DNA from: Paracoccus mutanolyticus
GTDB taxonomy: Bacteria > Pseudomonadota > Alphaproteobacteria > Rhodobacterales > Rhodobacteraceae
Reading direction: 5' to 3'
Length of the DNA stretch: 64,000 nt
Assembly: GCF_003285265.1 (NCBI RefSeq)
Contig: NZ_CP030239.1
Span: forward strand, 2,876,501 to 2,940,500
The translations under genes were made by a program, and so were the position numbers. The notes beneath the pieces were generated by a model. That model saw nothing but the letters and a program-made list of their open reading frames with translations, made no database searches and was not told the DNA's origin. Of this stretch, positions 1-10,045 are shown piece after piece (positions within the stretch are counted from its first letter, which is position 1; every line of letters starts with the position of its first letter).

Positions 1-177
1 TGACCGACGGCGCCCCTGGGCCGAGGGGCGCAGCGCTGCGCGCGAAGCCGTGTGGGCCCGAGCGGCCGAGGCGCCCCCGGTCCGTGGACGGCGCATCCGA
101 TCCTGCCGCGCCGCCGGGCCGGGTTCTGGGAGCCCGCCCGCCGCAGCCAGCGCCCCCGGCCGCCACGGGCAAGCGGC

Positions 178-345
178 CGACGCGCAGCGCCATGATGTCG
201 GGGGTCACCAGATCATTCGTGATGACGGCGACCGATACGCCCGCGTCCTTGCAGATCGGCAGCAGGCGTTCGACCAGCCGGGTCTTGCCGCACCCGACCG
301 GGCCACCGATCGATCCTTCCGCTTCCGCCCCCGGGCGACGGAATT
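178..345 (-). pseudogene. ureG: UreG-like nickel GTPase, N-terminal fragment
   Basis: Read on the minus strand, this stretch encodes a P-loop ([16 protein letters not shown]) followed about 20 residues later by [13 protein letters not shown]. That spacing and wording match the start of UreG, the GTPase that helps load nickel into urease; HypB is the nearest alternative. The similarity stops after about 55 residues, and neither the rest of the protein nor any other urease gene is visible nearby. I read it as a fragment, not a working gene. Confidence 0.5.
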
Positions 346-495
346 TCACTGCGCAAGCTGGACCGGGATGCGACGAACTGGGACGTGTTCACGGTCCGTC
401 CCGACGGCATCCGGCTGTCGGCCGAACTGTCGCGGCGGGTCCATGACGCGCCCGACCGCGCTGCCGTGGCCGGCCGGCTGGCCGCCCCCGACTAA
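340..495 (+). pseudogene. C-terminal coding remnant, family unknown
   Basis: A plus-strand frame beginning within the UreG scrap reads [14 protein letters not shown] and runs to a stop codon at 493-495, ending AAVAGRLAAPD. Codon third positions are G/C rich as in real genes here. I do not recognise the family, and no start codon belonging to it can be found upstream. Confidence 0.3.
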
Positions 496-1040
496 GCGCC
501 CAGGTCCGGGCCGCGCCCCGCGTCCCATGGTGGAACGATGATTTCGGGAAAGGAACCGCCATGTCCGCAGCATCCTTGCCGCCGCGCTGGTCAAGACCGC
601 CTCTGCCGTGCAGGCCTGGCGATCGGCCCCTGCCGGTCCCGGCGGACGGCGACCGTTCTGGGGCCTCGGCACCACGGGAATATATTGCGTCAAGGCACCC
701 TGCCCGGGCGCGGGGTGGTCCGCGTCCTTCCCGCCGGCCGCCGCGACCGCCCGCGGCCGGGCACGACCCTGCCCGCGGGGTAACCTTCTGCGCGCCGGCG
801 ACGACGACCTTGTCGCCGGGCTCGAGGCCGCCTTTGCCCGCCAGCGGTTGCGTGGTGGCCGAGGGTCACGTCGACGGCGAGACGCGGTGGTCCTGCGCAT
901 TGCCGGGGAACGCCGCCACTGGCCCCGAACGGCCGCGGCATGCGCGCGCGCTGCTGCTGGTCGCGCTGCTGCTGGGGGGCGGGGGTGCGGGCTTGCCCTG
1001 TCCGGCCCTGCGGCTGGGCCGGGCGGGTCGCGGGCGGTGG
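496..1040. other. No gene recognised; broken coding-like DNA
   Basis: Several overlapping open frames exist on both strands, but none stays protein-like for more than a few dozen residues. The composition is very GC rich and looks like frameshifted coding DNA. Confidence 0.3.
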
Positions 1041-1046
1041 CGGCTG

Positions 1047-1714
1047 CGTGGCGGCCTTTGCCCTGCGCGATCTGGTGGTGACGGGCGACGCGCTGGCGAC
1101 CGATGCGCAGGGCCGCGCTGGCGTCGGCGGCATCGACTATCGCCCCGGACGCCGCGACCGGCTGCAGGCGCAAATGGTCGTGGCCACGCTCGACCCCGCG
1201 ACAGGGGCCGAGATCGCCCGCGCCGATCTGGGGATGCAGGGCCGGCCCGAGCAGTTGCGCCTGTCGCCCGACGGCACGGCCATGGCGATCGCTGCAACGC
1301 GCAAAGCTGCGACCAGCCGGGCGGCTGCCAGCCGCGCGATATCCGCGTGATGCGCGCGCGTCGGCGAAGGGCGATGGTCCGCGCGGGATCGCGCACCGCG
1401 ACCGCCCCAGGATGTCCGAATGGCCGCGGCCTTCGTCAGCGTTTTCGCCCTCCGGCAATGGGTCTTTGCGCATGTCGCCGTCGACCCGGCCTGGGCCTGG
1501 GACCTGACGCCGGCCGAGGCGCGACCTGTCGGCCCGCCCCTCGCACCACGACGGGGCCGAGGATCACGAGCACGACGATTTCGACACGGTGGTGCTGGAC
1601 CTGCCCGATGACGATCCCGGAGCGCGGCTGGACAGCGCCCGCTCGCCCGATGGGGACCGGATGTGCCATCCTGCCCGCCGCTTCGTGCCGGGCCCGTTCG
1701 CCGTGAGCCGCATC
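1047..1714 (+). pseudogene. Propeller-like protein remnant, frameshifted
   Basis: The plus strand alternates between frames that read like blades of a WD40/YncE-type propeller: VVATLDPATGAEIARA, then RLSPDGTAMAIAA, later FAHVAVDPAWAWDL and a D/E/H-rich stretch ending VVLDLPDDDPG. The 'SPDG' turn and 'LDPATG' motif are typical of such repeats. At least three frame changes are needed to follow it, so it cannot make one protein. Function unknown. Confidence 0.35.
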
Positions 1715-1859
1715 CGACCGCAAGTGAAGGCGCGGCGCGCAAGCATCGCCAGCGACCAGCTCCGGCCATCCTGTGGCATCTTGCAGCGGGCCGTGATCGT
1801 GGCGCTGGCCGGAAAGCCCGCGGCCGGAGCCGACAGCGAATGCGGCTTTACGCGGCGGG

Positions 1860-2527
1860 GGCGGGGAATGGGCGAGGTCGGCTGATCGCCGCGGCGGTGG
1901 TCGCGCTGGCCCTGGTCGGGGCGGCGGGCTTGCGACGGGGCACGGGTCGTGGGCCGCGGCTGGATCACCGTGCGCTGGGGCGCTCGGGCTGCCTTCGCAC
2001 CGTGGGGTTCGAGGGCGTGGCGCTATCGCGCAACAGCATTGCCCAGCCACTGGGCGACGGTCGCGTGGTGATGGCGGTCGAGATGCGCACCCCCGATGGC
2101 TGGCGCCCGGGGCTGCTGGTCCTGGACCCCGAAACCGGCGCCGACAAGCGAGCGATCCGTGCCGCTGACGCGGCGGGTCGCGCTCTATTCCCCGCCTCTG
2201 GCGGCGGCCTGCTGATCGCCTACGGCGGCCGGCAACCCTGCAACGGAATGGGCGGCGATGCCGTCGCATCCAGCGTGACCACCTGTATTTCGCCAATGCG
2301 GCGGTGGAGCCCGTTCCACAACATGGCGCTGATCTCTCCGTTCACCACGCTGGAGGACGTGGCGCGCTACGAGGCCGTCTTTGCCGAGATGCTGGGCGAA
2401 TCCTCGCCGCGGCAGCACGAGGCCGCTGGTCCTGCAGGACGCCGACGGCAGCCGGATCGCGGAACTGCCGGCGCGACTGGTCCGCCTTTCCAGCGGCGGT
2501 CTCGGCCAGCCCCTAAGGCTGCGCTGA
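1860..2527 (+). pseudogene. Second propeller-like remnant with hydrophobic N-terminus
   Basis: The frame starts with a hydrophobic segment (LIAAAVVALALVGAAG), then VVMAVEMRTPDGWRPG and LLVLDPETGADK, which echo the blade motifs of the preceding remnant. It continues as FTTLEDVARYEAVFAEMLG, shifts frame, and ends LPARLVRLSSGGLG before a TGA at 2525-2527. The repeated LDPxTGA phrase suggests two tandem paralogues, probably anchored or exported. At least one frameshift (near 2400) breaks it. Confidence 0.35.
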
Positions 2528-2759
2528 GGGTCCAAGTCGATCATGGCGGCGACCGCATTCCGTCCTGCGAAGCCGCGACGGCCATATTGATCGCTGTCGT
2601 CGTCTGTCTTCCCGCCCCGCCCTTCTGCGATGCAATGACAACGACCTCGCCTTCATCCCCTCAATGCCAGCCATTGTCAGATTTGAGCATTTCCCGCTCT
2701 GAGCGCGAGCCAATGCCAGCAACTCATCGTCGTCGCGTCAATCTGACGCGGCCGTGATA

Positions 2760-4061
2760 TCAGGTCTCGGGCTGGCGGGATGCGTTGCCCGCCGCGATCG
2801 ATGCCGCACCCTCGGGGTCGGTCGTCGTCATGGGAGCGAACGGGCATCCGACGGCAGGCACTGCCGGGGACAGGGACGAGGTGGTGAAGCTGGTCAGACC
2901 CGGCCGCCACGAAACGTCGCTGCTGTGCAGCAGGGTGCATCGGCGGCAAAGTCGAAGCTGCGGTCGCGCCGCAGCCCGCCTTTGGCGATGTCGGTCATCG
3001 CCCAGCGCTCGGAAATGTTCCCGCCGTCGGGAATCGGCAGCAATCGTTCGGCGCCTGCCAGCTCCAGCGCCGTGCCGTCCGCCGCGGTCAGCACCACGGC
3101 CTTGCCGTGCTCGGCCCCCGCGACCAGCGCCCGGGTCGCGCGGCCGCGACATGTCGCAGCGCCAGATCGCCGAAGGGAACCAGCCAGTCGTGGCGCATGG
3201 CGCTGCCGTCGCGCAGCAGTCGCCCACGTATCCTCTGCCGATCCAGATAGCCGTTGCCGGCACCGTCCAGCCGGTCGAGACCTCGGCGGTGTAAAGCACC
3301 CGGTCGACACCGACAGGCCCGTTATAGGCCAGGTCCCGGTGCGGCCTGAGCTTGGCGCCCGAGGGCAGCAGCCCGTCCGCAATGGCCGGCGCGGCATTGT
3401 TGCGGTCCTGTACCTGCGGGACCGTATCGGCGCGCCAGGCGCCATGCCGATGAGGGCGTCGTCGCGAACACCAGATAGCCTGGCCGGTCAGCATCGCTGT
3501 GACTGCCGACAAGATCGGCCATCCGCTGCTGGCCGTGCTCGTCGGCAAAGCGGCGGCAACTGGCGGCAAAGCTGGATGGCCGGCGCCGCGCCATTCGCGC
3601 AACTCGCTGTCCAGATCACGCGGCGCGGAAGCCAGCCGCGCCTGTGGCTCCCGCGCGCGAGCAGATGCCCTCGCCGCATCGCGCAGCGCGCAGTTCGACT
3701 GCGCGCCGGGGGCCGTAGTCGATTTCCGCCTCGCGGCGCAGGCCCAGGCGGAATTGCGCCAGCGGCTGGACCGCCCCGGCCAGCCCCGGTCGATCCGGGG
3801 CGGCATGGGGTCGGCGGGGCGGTCGCCCAGTTCGCGCGCGACCGGCGCGGTTTCGCGCTGGCTCGGGCGCGCGCAATTCTCGGAGATCTGTGCGGGCAGG
3901 CCGGTGCAGAGCAGCGGCTGGTGGGAACTGTCGCCATCGCCGCGTGATCTGCGCGAGGCGGCCTCGGTCTGTTCGCCAGCCCCGGCGCCGCGTCCATCAG
4001 CGCGGCCATGTCCGCACATAGCCCGCCGCGTGTTGACGATGCGACCAGCCGGCCAGCGCAT
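2760..4061 (-). pseudogene. Degenerate minus-strand coding region, family unknown
   Basis: Minus-strand frames show protein-like islands such as AVVLTAADGTALEL, ISERWAMTDIAKGG, LRPHRDLAYNGPVGVDR and MRHDWLVPFGDLAL, but these lie in different frames. The 433-codon open frame spanning the region is arginine- and alanine-rich and mostly low quality. I cannot assign a family. It is likely one former gene of about 1.3 kb with several indels. Confidence 0.22.
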
Positions 4062-4171
4062 CGGCAGCGCAACGCGATCCGATCTACGCCCCGCGCAATG
4101 CCTCGCATGGGCGCGGTCGATTTCGGCACGGCTGAACAGCTCGGTGCGTATCCCTCAGTTGGCCAGCGGCT

Positions 4172-4414
4172 CTACATGGGCTGCGACGGCCCTCGCCAGG
4201 ACCCAAATCCAAAACGTTCCTGGCTGAAGGACAACGCGCCCTTGGTGCCATAGACTTCGAAATCATGCCGCATCTTGCGCCAATACTCGAAATCCAGAAA
4301 AGTGCCTCCATTCGCAGTCAGGATCGAGAAGGGCCGAAGCCTTGCCTCGGCCTGAAGCCGACGCAGCGCCGAAATCTTGTCAAGGCCCGGCCAATCCTCG
4401 GCCTTGAGCATCAC
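4172..4414 (-). pseudogene. Gfo/Idh/MocA oxidoreductase, C-terminal fragment
   Basis: The 80-residue minus frame contains TANGGTFLDFEYWRKMR followed by HDFEVYGTKGALSFSQERF. This is the conserved beta-strand and 'YGTKGALSF' segment in the C-terminal domain of the Gfo/Idh/MocA family of NAD(P)-dependent sugar and inositol dehydrogenases. The N-terminal Rossmann half is absent. A second, different C-terminal scrap of the same family lies near 46.1 kb. Confidence 0.6.
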
Positions 4415-4850
4415 GCAGGAGGGGTGCGCCTGGGGCGAACATCTCTGCGGCGAAGAAGGTGCAGATGAGCGCAGGCACAGAAAAGTCTCGTTCCCGCTGG
4501 GCTGCCTTCAGATGAACCGAGCTGTCGTTTTGGCCCTGCGGGCGTGTATCCCTCCTGCGCAGCTGCCGGGCAACACGGCCCATAGCGCCCGCGGCCAGGG
4601 CGATAGGGATTTCGATACTGCAGACCGCGTAACGTCAAAAGCAGGAACCTTCATTGAGCGCCGCATGCTGGCGCGTTGGCACATGATGATCCCGGTGCCC
4701 CCGCTGCTGGCTGGGGATGGTCGCCGTGACCTCTGCCCCCCGGTTGCGGCAGAGCCGCCTAGGCCAGCGCCCTGATCTGCGTCGAGGCGCAGCGTGGCCA
4801 GCCCCTGCAGGAACCTAGGGCCTCGTTTCCATAAGCCCGGTGGCTGGCGT

Positions 4851-5640
4851 TCAGATGTCCAGCGTGGTCTCCCGCTCCCATTGGGTCAGGTGCGCGGTAT
4901 AGGCGTTCCATTCCTGCGTTCTTCGTTGTCTTCGTACTTGATGAACGCCGCCGAGAAGGCATCCCCAAGCGCGCCTTTCAGTTCGGTGTCCTCGTCGAAG
5001 GCGCGGATGGCATCCAGCAGGTTCAGCAGTTTCGGCGCGCCCGCACCGCATCCATCACCCCGATGTCGCCCGCCACCGTTTCGACCAGCAGCATCCGGTT
5101 GTAGCTGTCCGGGGTTTCGCCCGGCGGCAGGTTTCCTGCTTGGTATGGTTTTCCGCCGGGCGCGCGGACCAGGCCAGCGCATAGCTGTCGCCGGCCAGCG
5201 CGATCGGGCCGGGCAGGCGCAGATGATGGTCGACTGCGCCTTCGCGGGTCCCAAGACAGGGCTGGTGAAAGCACTGGCCCCGCGCCGCGCGGCGGTTGAA
5301 GATGTCCAGATGCTTGCCCTCGGTATCGATCGCGGCTCCGGCCTTGGCGGTGCGTTCGAATGCGCCTCGATCACATAGCGGGGCGACACCAGCAGGTCAG
5401 CGCGCTCTTGCCCGACCCCGTCCACCTGGGCCAACTCGGCCGCGGCCCGGTCTCGAGGCGGCCAGGTTGTCGGTCGCCGCGTCGCCAGTCCAACGCCCGA
5501 TCGTAGCAATCCAGCGTCGGAGGTCGCCGGCGCTTTCTTGCTGATGACTGGCCGGCCCAGCAGTGCTGTCAGCACCGTGCCAAGTGCTATCAACCGCGCC
5601 AGGCATTCCGGGCTTTGAAATTGCGGGATTTACTAGAAGG
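4851..5640 (-). pseudogene. Glutamine synthetase family protein, multiply frameshifted
   Basis: Reading leftward, separate frames give ALAGDSYALAWSARPAE, then ETPDSYNRMLLVE, NLLDAIRAFDEDTELKG, AFSAAFIKYEDNEE and finally YTAHLTQWERETTLDI followed by a stop at 4851-4853. The last two are the classic C-terminus of GlnA-like ligases, including gamma-glutamylpolyamine synthetases. Enzymes of this family ligate ammonia or amines to glutamate. The order is right for one gene, but at least four indels and probable deletions separate the pieces. Confidence 0.6.
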
Positions 5641-5668
5641 CGGCGACCGGATTACCCGATCGCCGCCT
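5638..5668. terminator. Strong hairpin between two minus-strand remnants
   Basis: A 13-bp stem with one mismatch (AGGCGGCGA pairs with TCGCCGCCT, extended by CCGG/CCG) encloses an ATTAC loop. It lies between the AraC-type remnant and the glutamine synthetase remnant, where a factor-independent terminator for the upstream minus-strand gene would sit. No clear T-run follows on either strand, so termination is inferred. Confidence 0.45.
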
Positions 5669-5689
5669 CTTGCCAGCTTGTGGAATGAT

Positions 5690-5965
5690 CAGCGTAGAAT
5701 TTCCGAAACCAATCCGAGAACCTGCACCACGATCTGCGACGGGGCATGGCGTCGACGGCAGCACGGCGCGGTCGGTGACCAGCCAGCCGATACAGCGGCA
5801 GCCGGCCAGCAGGCGTTTCATGCGAGGTGAAATTCCTGCCTGCGCTGCCACCTGATCCAGGGGCAAGGGATGTTCAATCGTCGAAGCCATAAGGGTCACG
5901 ACCTGCCGCAACCGCGTCGATCCAGGAAGCGGCACGGCCCCAATCCCACCGCGTCGAGCCGCCAC
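5690..5965 (-). pseudogene. GlxA-type AraC regulator, DNA-binding fragment
   Basis: The minus frame contains VVTLMASTIEHPLPLDQVAA then QAGISPRMKRLLAG, the first helix-turn-helix of an AraC/XylS domain as found in GlxA-family regulators (usual wording: MEANxEEPLxLxxLAxxAGxSxRQLxRLF). After this it loses frame. The N-terminal amidotransferase-like domain is missing. These regulators often sit beside amine or amino-acid catabolic genes, which fits the adjacent glutamine synthetase remnant. Confidence 0.5.
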
Positions 5966-5969
5966 TCGA

Positions 5970-6930
5970 TCTCCTGACCTCGGCCCGACGTGCGGCGGCC
6001 ATAAGGTGACATGCCTTCGGTCAAGTCCTACTTCGGCTCACGCGGAGAATTTGAATGGGCACGCTGACATCGCTTCAGGATGGCGTCGATCTGACGAACG
6101 CCGCCTGATGCAGCCGCTCGTCTTGCAATGGCCGGGAGGGGAGCATGCCCTTCTCGCCTCGGCCTGTCCGAGCTGGAAACCATCCAGCAGGTACAGACAG
6201 GACGCGGCCTGCCGCCGGATTCCGTCGGCCCGTCTCGACAGGCTGCGCCACGTCGCATGCTGTCGTGGCTAGGTCACGCTCAGATCGAGGCTGCCGCCGT
6301 CGTCGAGCGCCGCCGTGGGCTGAACAGGATCCGGTCCTCGCCTGACGCTGAAAACCGCACCTCGGCGTCGCCCCGGGCACGGTGCACGGCCACCATCCGC
6401 CGCGAAGGCCTCGACGTCATGGCCCGGCATCCGGCTCTCCGACCGCGGCGTGGCACGTCATGGTTTCGGCAAGGACAGGCGCAGGCGAACAGCACCGCCG
6501 CAGCGCGAGGCCAACATGGCAATCTTTCGAAGATCTTTCCTGACGCTGGCCCCTCCATCGCACGACGCGGCGACGTGCTGCTGACCTGGTCGTGTCTGTC
6601 AGGGGGTGTCGGCCAGTCGCCGATCGGGGCCTTGCTGGGCACGAACCTTGCGTCGTAGACTGGACGCGGATTCAGGTCTTTCTTTATACGGAGCGAAGCC
6701 TACTGCGCTCGCTGCACTGCGCTTGTTCGACGGAATAGTTTTCGGTATCCTCGCCCTGTGATATTCGGTTTAGCCGAGTTGTTCTCTTCTACGGCGGCTT
6801 CGGCTTCGATTGGCAAAACTCCACTTCGCCATCTACTAGCATTACAGCTGCGTTTTCTTCTGATCTCTGAATCAATGGGTTACCATGATTTAGATGAGGT
6901 CATGGATGTCGGGATTGGCTGTCAAGGAAA
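5970..6930. other. No gene recognised; low-GC patch at its right
   Basis: From 5970 to 6660 open frames overlap on both strands without a recognisable family. From about 6660 to 6930 base composition drops sharply to near 50% GC, with AT-rich words unlike the surroundings. I see no RNA gene or clear ORF in it; it may be the left flank of the IS701 element or transferred DNA. Confidence 0.3.
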
Positions 6931-6933
6931 ACG

Positions 6934-7440
6934 TTGGAGCTTTGGGCTTCGTCGCTTCGGGATGTGAAGTCGCAGACGCGGGTTCTGTTCACACAGGAAC
7001 GGGTTGCGGCATCGGCCGGTCAGTTTCTGGATGGCCTGCTGGGAAACGAACGGCGCAAGACCGGCTGGATGCGGGCCGAAGCGGCGGCGACAGGGCCCCT
7101 GGCGGCCGCACCGATTTCCTCGAGGCCACCTGCGCGGCGGCCGCGCTGCGCGAGGGCGTGATGCGCAACGCCTCGCTGCTGATCGGGCCGGGGGGTGTGC
7201 TGGGCAGCTATGTCAAGCTGTTTTTTGAAGCAGGGCCACGCCTCCTGTGGGGTCGCGCGCCAATATACGGGGTCGGCAGGAAAGATCACCAATTGCCAGA
7301 TCGGCGTCTTCGCCAGCTACGTCTCGCAGCACGGACATGCTTTTATCGATCGGGCCCTCTATCTGCCGAAAGCATGGGCTGAAGCTCCGGTCAGACGAAG
7401 CCGGGCCCATGTGCCCGAGGCGGTGGAGTTCGCCACTAAG
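6934..7440 (+). pseudogene. IS701-family transposase, left half
   Basis: The frame opens ELWASSLRDVKSQ and continues LFTQERVAASAGQFLDGLL and RRKTGWMRAEAA, the N-terminal hallmark of IS701 transposases. After a foreign patch of about 100 bp (7110-7205) it resumes in another frame with FLKQGHASCGVARQYTGSAG, ITNCQIGVFASYVSQHGHAF and DRALYLPKAWAE. It stops at 7440, after EFATK, exactly where an IS5-type element begins. The right half reappears at 8450. Confidence 0.8.
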
Positions 7441-7448
7441 AGCGTGTT

Positions 7449-8030
7449 TCAAAACCATTTGGTCAGGGCTCTGAAGCAGATGATGGCGCAGGCCAGGATG
7501 GTGAGGGCGAGGTGAATTTCCGCCTTGCGTTCGTATCTGACGGCGAGGCGGCGAAATTGGGAAAGCCAGGCGAAGCTGCGTTCGACGACCCAGCGATGCT
7601 TTCCGAGATGGGCGCTGCTTTCGACACCCTTTCGGGCGATGCGATGCTTGATACTACGTTTGCTGCAAGCCCGGCGGCAGCGGGCATAGTCGTAGCCCTT
7701 GTCCGCATGGAGCTTGCCGGGCCGCTTGCGTGGCCGTCCCCGCTTACCTTGGACAGGAGGAATGGCATCAAGCAAAGGCTCAAGCATTCTACTATCGTGG
7801 AGGTTGGCGCCGCTGAGACGCACCGTCAGGGGAATGCCCCGCCTGTCAGTGATGATGTGGCGCTTCGTGCCGGGGCGGCCGCGATCCGTCGGGTTCGGCC
7901 CGATGACGTCGCCCCCTTTTTTGCCGCGATGGACGCACTGTCCATGCAGGCCCGGCTCCAGTCCAGGTGACCGGCGCGGTGCAACTGGTGCAGCAAGGTC
8001 CGATGCAACTGGTCCCAGATCCCGGCCAAC
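7449..8030 (-). CDS. IS5/IS427 transposase, second frame (OrfB)
   Basis: The second frame carries the DDE half: GTKRHIITDRRGIPLTVRL, then KLHADKGYDYARCR (second catalytic aspartate) and HRWVVERSFAWLSQFRRL (catalytic glutamate, IS5 Y-(2)-R-(3)-E-like signature). It ends LTILACAIICFRALTKWF. The listed right boundary is approximate because the entry point depends on frameshifting from OrfA. The catalytic residues I can see are present, so the truncated element might still supply protein. Confidence 0.65.
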   Translation of the reverse strand, partial: VGRDLGPVASDLAAPVAPRRSPGLEPGLHGQCVHRGKKGGDVIGPNPTDRGRPGTKRHIITDRRGIPLTVRLSGANLHDSRMLEPLLDAIPPVQGKRGRPRKRPGKLHADKGYDYARCRRACSKRSIKHRIARKGVESSAHLGKHRWVVERSFAWLSQFRRLAVRYERKAEIHLALTILACAIICFRALTKWF

Positions 8031-8215
8031 TGCCAATCTCTGAGCCTTCGCCAGCATGTCACACCTGAGCCACAGCCCATCTCGGCGGGCAACATCCGCC
8101 AAGGGATACCGCTCATCAGGACAAAGAGGATCCCGGCCAGGGCAGCACGGTCCGATATCCGAGGCCGCCCGCCTTTCGAGGACAGAGATATGGGTGGCAG
8201 CAAGGGTTCGATCAT
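7826..8215 (-). CDS. IS5/IS427 transposase, first frame (OrfA)
   Basis: OrfA begins MIEPLLPPISLSSKGGRPR and contains GILFVLMSGIPWRMLP, the N-terminal DUF4096-type domain of IS427-group transposases. A later segment SRACMDSASIAAKKG carries the first catalytic aspartate region (MDS). It overlaps the second frame by well over 100 bp, as expected for frameshift expression. Confidence 0.65.
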   Translation of the reverse strand: MIEPLLPPISLSSKGGRPRISDRAALAGILFVLMSGIPWRMLPAEMGCGSGVTCWRRLRDWQLAGIWDQLHRTLLHQLHRAGHLDWSRACMDSASIAAKKGATSSGRTRRIAAAPARSATSSLTGGAFP

Positions 8216-8227
8216 GGCCCAAAGGCC

Positions 8228-8345
8228 ATCAGAGACAAGGCGCAGGTGAACAAGACCGACCGCAATGAAGCGCGCGGGATTGCCCAGAAGGCCGTCATCA
8301 TGCCCCCCATCGCCCGCAGCATGCCGGGGGTGTTTGTCATCACAT
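8228..8345 (+). pseudogene. IS110-family transposase scrap
   Basis: A short plus frame reads RDKAQVNKTDRNEARGIAQ followed by MPPIARSMPG. 'KTDRNDARGIAQ' is the conserved central motif of IS110-family DEDD transposases. Only about 40 codons remain between the IS5 element and the right half of the IS701 transposase. Confidence 0.55.
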
Positions 8346-8449
8346 AATCAGCCTCGGCAAAGTTCATGGTCCCGCCAATCGAGGGTCGATGGCGTTGGCA
8401 TATCGAAATGAGCACTGCGTTCCGTCGCAGGCAAAAGGCTAAATTCTCT

Positions 8450-8880
8450 ATGCGTTCCGTCGCCTTCAATTCCTGGGGGAAAGCCTATGCCGTCAGCGGG
8501 ACGGCCGGGAGCATCGCGGAAGACTTGCCGCCCGAGGCTTGGCAGCGTCTTTCGGCTGGCACAGGAACCAAGGGCGAGCGCCTTCATGACTGGGTCTATA
8601 TCGAACTGTCCGATCTCGATGCTGCGGATTTCAACGCAGATTTCGGCGAGCTCTGGACCCGAGGCCTGCTGATCCGGCGCAACATCGCTGATGGCGAGTT
8701 GGCGTTCTTCACCACATGGTGTCCGGAGGGCACGGGCATGGAAACACTGGTGCGTGTCGAAGGACATCGCTGGGCAATCGAGGACAGCTTCGAGACCGCA
8801 AAGAATGAACTCGGCCTCGATCACAACGAGACCCGTTCCTGGCACGGCGTCGATCGTTGATTGGCTATCGCTGGTCATGC
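8450..8880 (+). pseudogene. IS701-family transposase, right half
   Basis: The frame reads FNSWGKAYAVSGTAGSIAE, DLPPEAWQRLSAGTGTKGER, WTRGLLIRRNIADGELAFF and VEGHRWAIEDSFETAKNELG, the C-terminal catalytic half of IS701 transposases. It follows on from the left half that ends at 7440. Together they show one transposase gene split by later insertions; about 60 codons between the halves are missing. The extreme C-terminus is frameshifted after SWHG. Confidence 0.75.
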
Positions 8881-9700
8881 ATCCCCCTAATAGACGTTAA
8901 CGCAACACTACACCGCACCAAAACGCAGTAACCAACGCATTGGCCGGCCCGCGACCGGGAATGCAGCTCCCACAGCCAAGCTGAGCACGGCCAACGTCAG
9001 ATTGAACCGGCTTATATTATCGCTTGGTCGATGTGGCGAAGGGCTCATCAAGCCGCAGCAAGGCACGCACGACCTTCACAGAACCGCTGCCTGTAATGCG
9101 AGAATAGCTGCGGATGAGCCCGAAACCTGCCATCCATCCATCCGCTCTGGAACCGGCCTGTCCCGGCCTCGCCGCCCCGGCAGACACGCCTGCGAATCAG
9201 CCTGGCGACCAGATCAGCCTTTGCTGCATGGCTGAGGCTACCTGCAGGACGGCTACCGCACCTCGACCGCGCGAGGTCGCTGAAAGCGACCACCGCCTGC
9301 ATCGGGCTTGCGGATACATGACGGAACCGATCCCGTTCAGGCCCCGCGCCGAAAAACGCAACCATCGACGCCCCACCGGGATGGATGCATTTACGACGCT
9401 CCGGCGATACGGCGAGGTTCTGGCACGGGAGGCAGGGCGCCGCGGCCTGCGCTCGGTGATCGCCTGCCGCACGAGCGTCCAAGCTGAGCCGCTGGCAAAC
9501 GAGCTTGCCTGGCACCGCGCGATCGAGGTCGAGCAGGCCGCAGCCCAGGTAGGGGCTTGCCAGCGCTGCTCGATTGCCCGTTCCCTTTCGGCAACAGCGA
9601 GCCCCTCGTTGAGGCCTGGCTGGCGGCGAGAAGGTCCATACCATCGACTCACCGGCGACATCCCGGCGGCCACTTCTGCCACGACCTGAAGCGCATGCCC
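8881..9700. other. No gene recognised
   Basis: Long open frames exist on both strands here because of high GC, but none shows a family motif or consistent codon use. The first 120 bp, AT-richer, may be the IS701 right flank. Confidence 0.3.
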
Positions 9701-9921
9701 GGGACGTCCGCTATCCCGCTGCGTCCCGGGGCCGGCTTCGACATTGCCCAACCGGTTGCTGCAGGCTTCGCTGAAGGATTCGGCCGAGATCGACAATGCC
9801 TCGGCCAACCTGATGACGGTTTATGAACTGACGGGTCCGGCAACCCGCACCGAAACCCACAAGCGCTGTCGCGCCTATCTGGACGCGGTCGGGCGTGAAG
9901 TCGCCGCGACCACAAGCTGAC
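9701..9921 (+). pseudogene. C-terminal coding remnant, family unknown
   Basis: A plus frame reads LLQASLKDSAEIDNASANLM, TVYELTGPATRTETHKRC and ends AVGREVAATTS at a TGA (9919-9921). It looks like a genuine helical protein end with G/C-rich third positions. No start codon in frame precedes it before the signal fades. I cannot name a family. Confidence 0.35.
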
Positions 9922-9949
9922 GCCCGTCGGCAACGGCTATTGCATCCGG

Positions 9950-10045
9950 CGCATCCCGTTTCCCGGCTTCGCGCGCTGGGGGTGACGAACCGCATCGGCT
10001 ATTTCCACCACATTCCCTGGCCCGCGCATGACCTAACAGCGCTGC
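9950..10045 (+). pseudogene. otsA: Trehalose-6-phosphate synthase (OtsA) scrap
   Basis: The frame reads LRALGVTNRIGYFHHIPWPAHD, matching the signature of glycosyltransferase family 20 (xLRxRGxxNRIGFFLHIPWPxxE) that lines the glucose-6-phosphate and UDP-glucose site of OtsA. Only about 30 codons survive. Confidence 0.55.

Larger units (their letters stand above)
7441..8225 (-). mobile_element. IS5-family (IS427-like) insertion sequence
   Basis: This element interrupts the IS701 transposase. Its left end starts AGCGTGTTTCAAAACC, like the terminal repeats of the IS427 group. It carries two overlapping minus-strand frames typical of this group, where transposase is made by programmed frameshifting. 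The right end lacks a matching terminal repeat and runs directly into an IS110 scrap, so the element is truncated. Confidence 0.7.

Noticed and set aside
50..1473. Long arginine/alanine-rich open frames on both strands at the left edge
   Set aside because: They are shadows produced by high GC; they lack domain motifs and compete with each other on opposite strands.
2760..4061. 433-codon minus ORF as a real intact gene
   Set aside because: Composition is R/A/P-rich for most of its length, and protein-like islands lie in other frames, so it is a frameshifted remnant at best.
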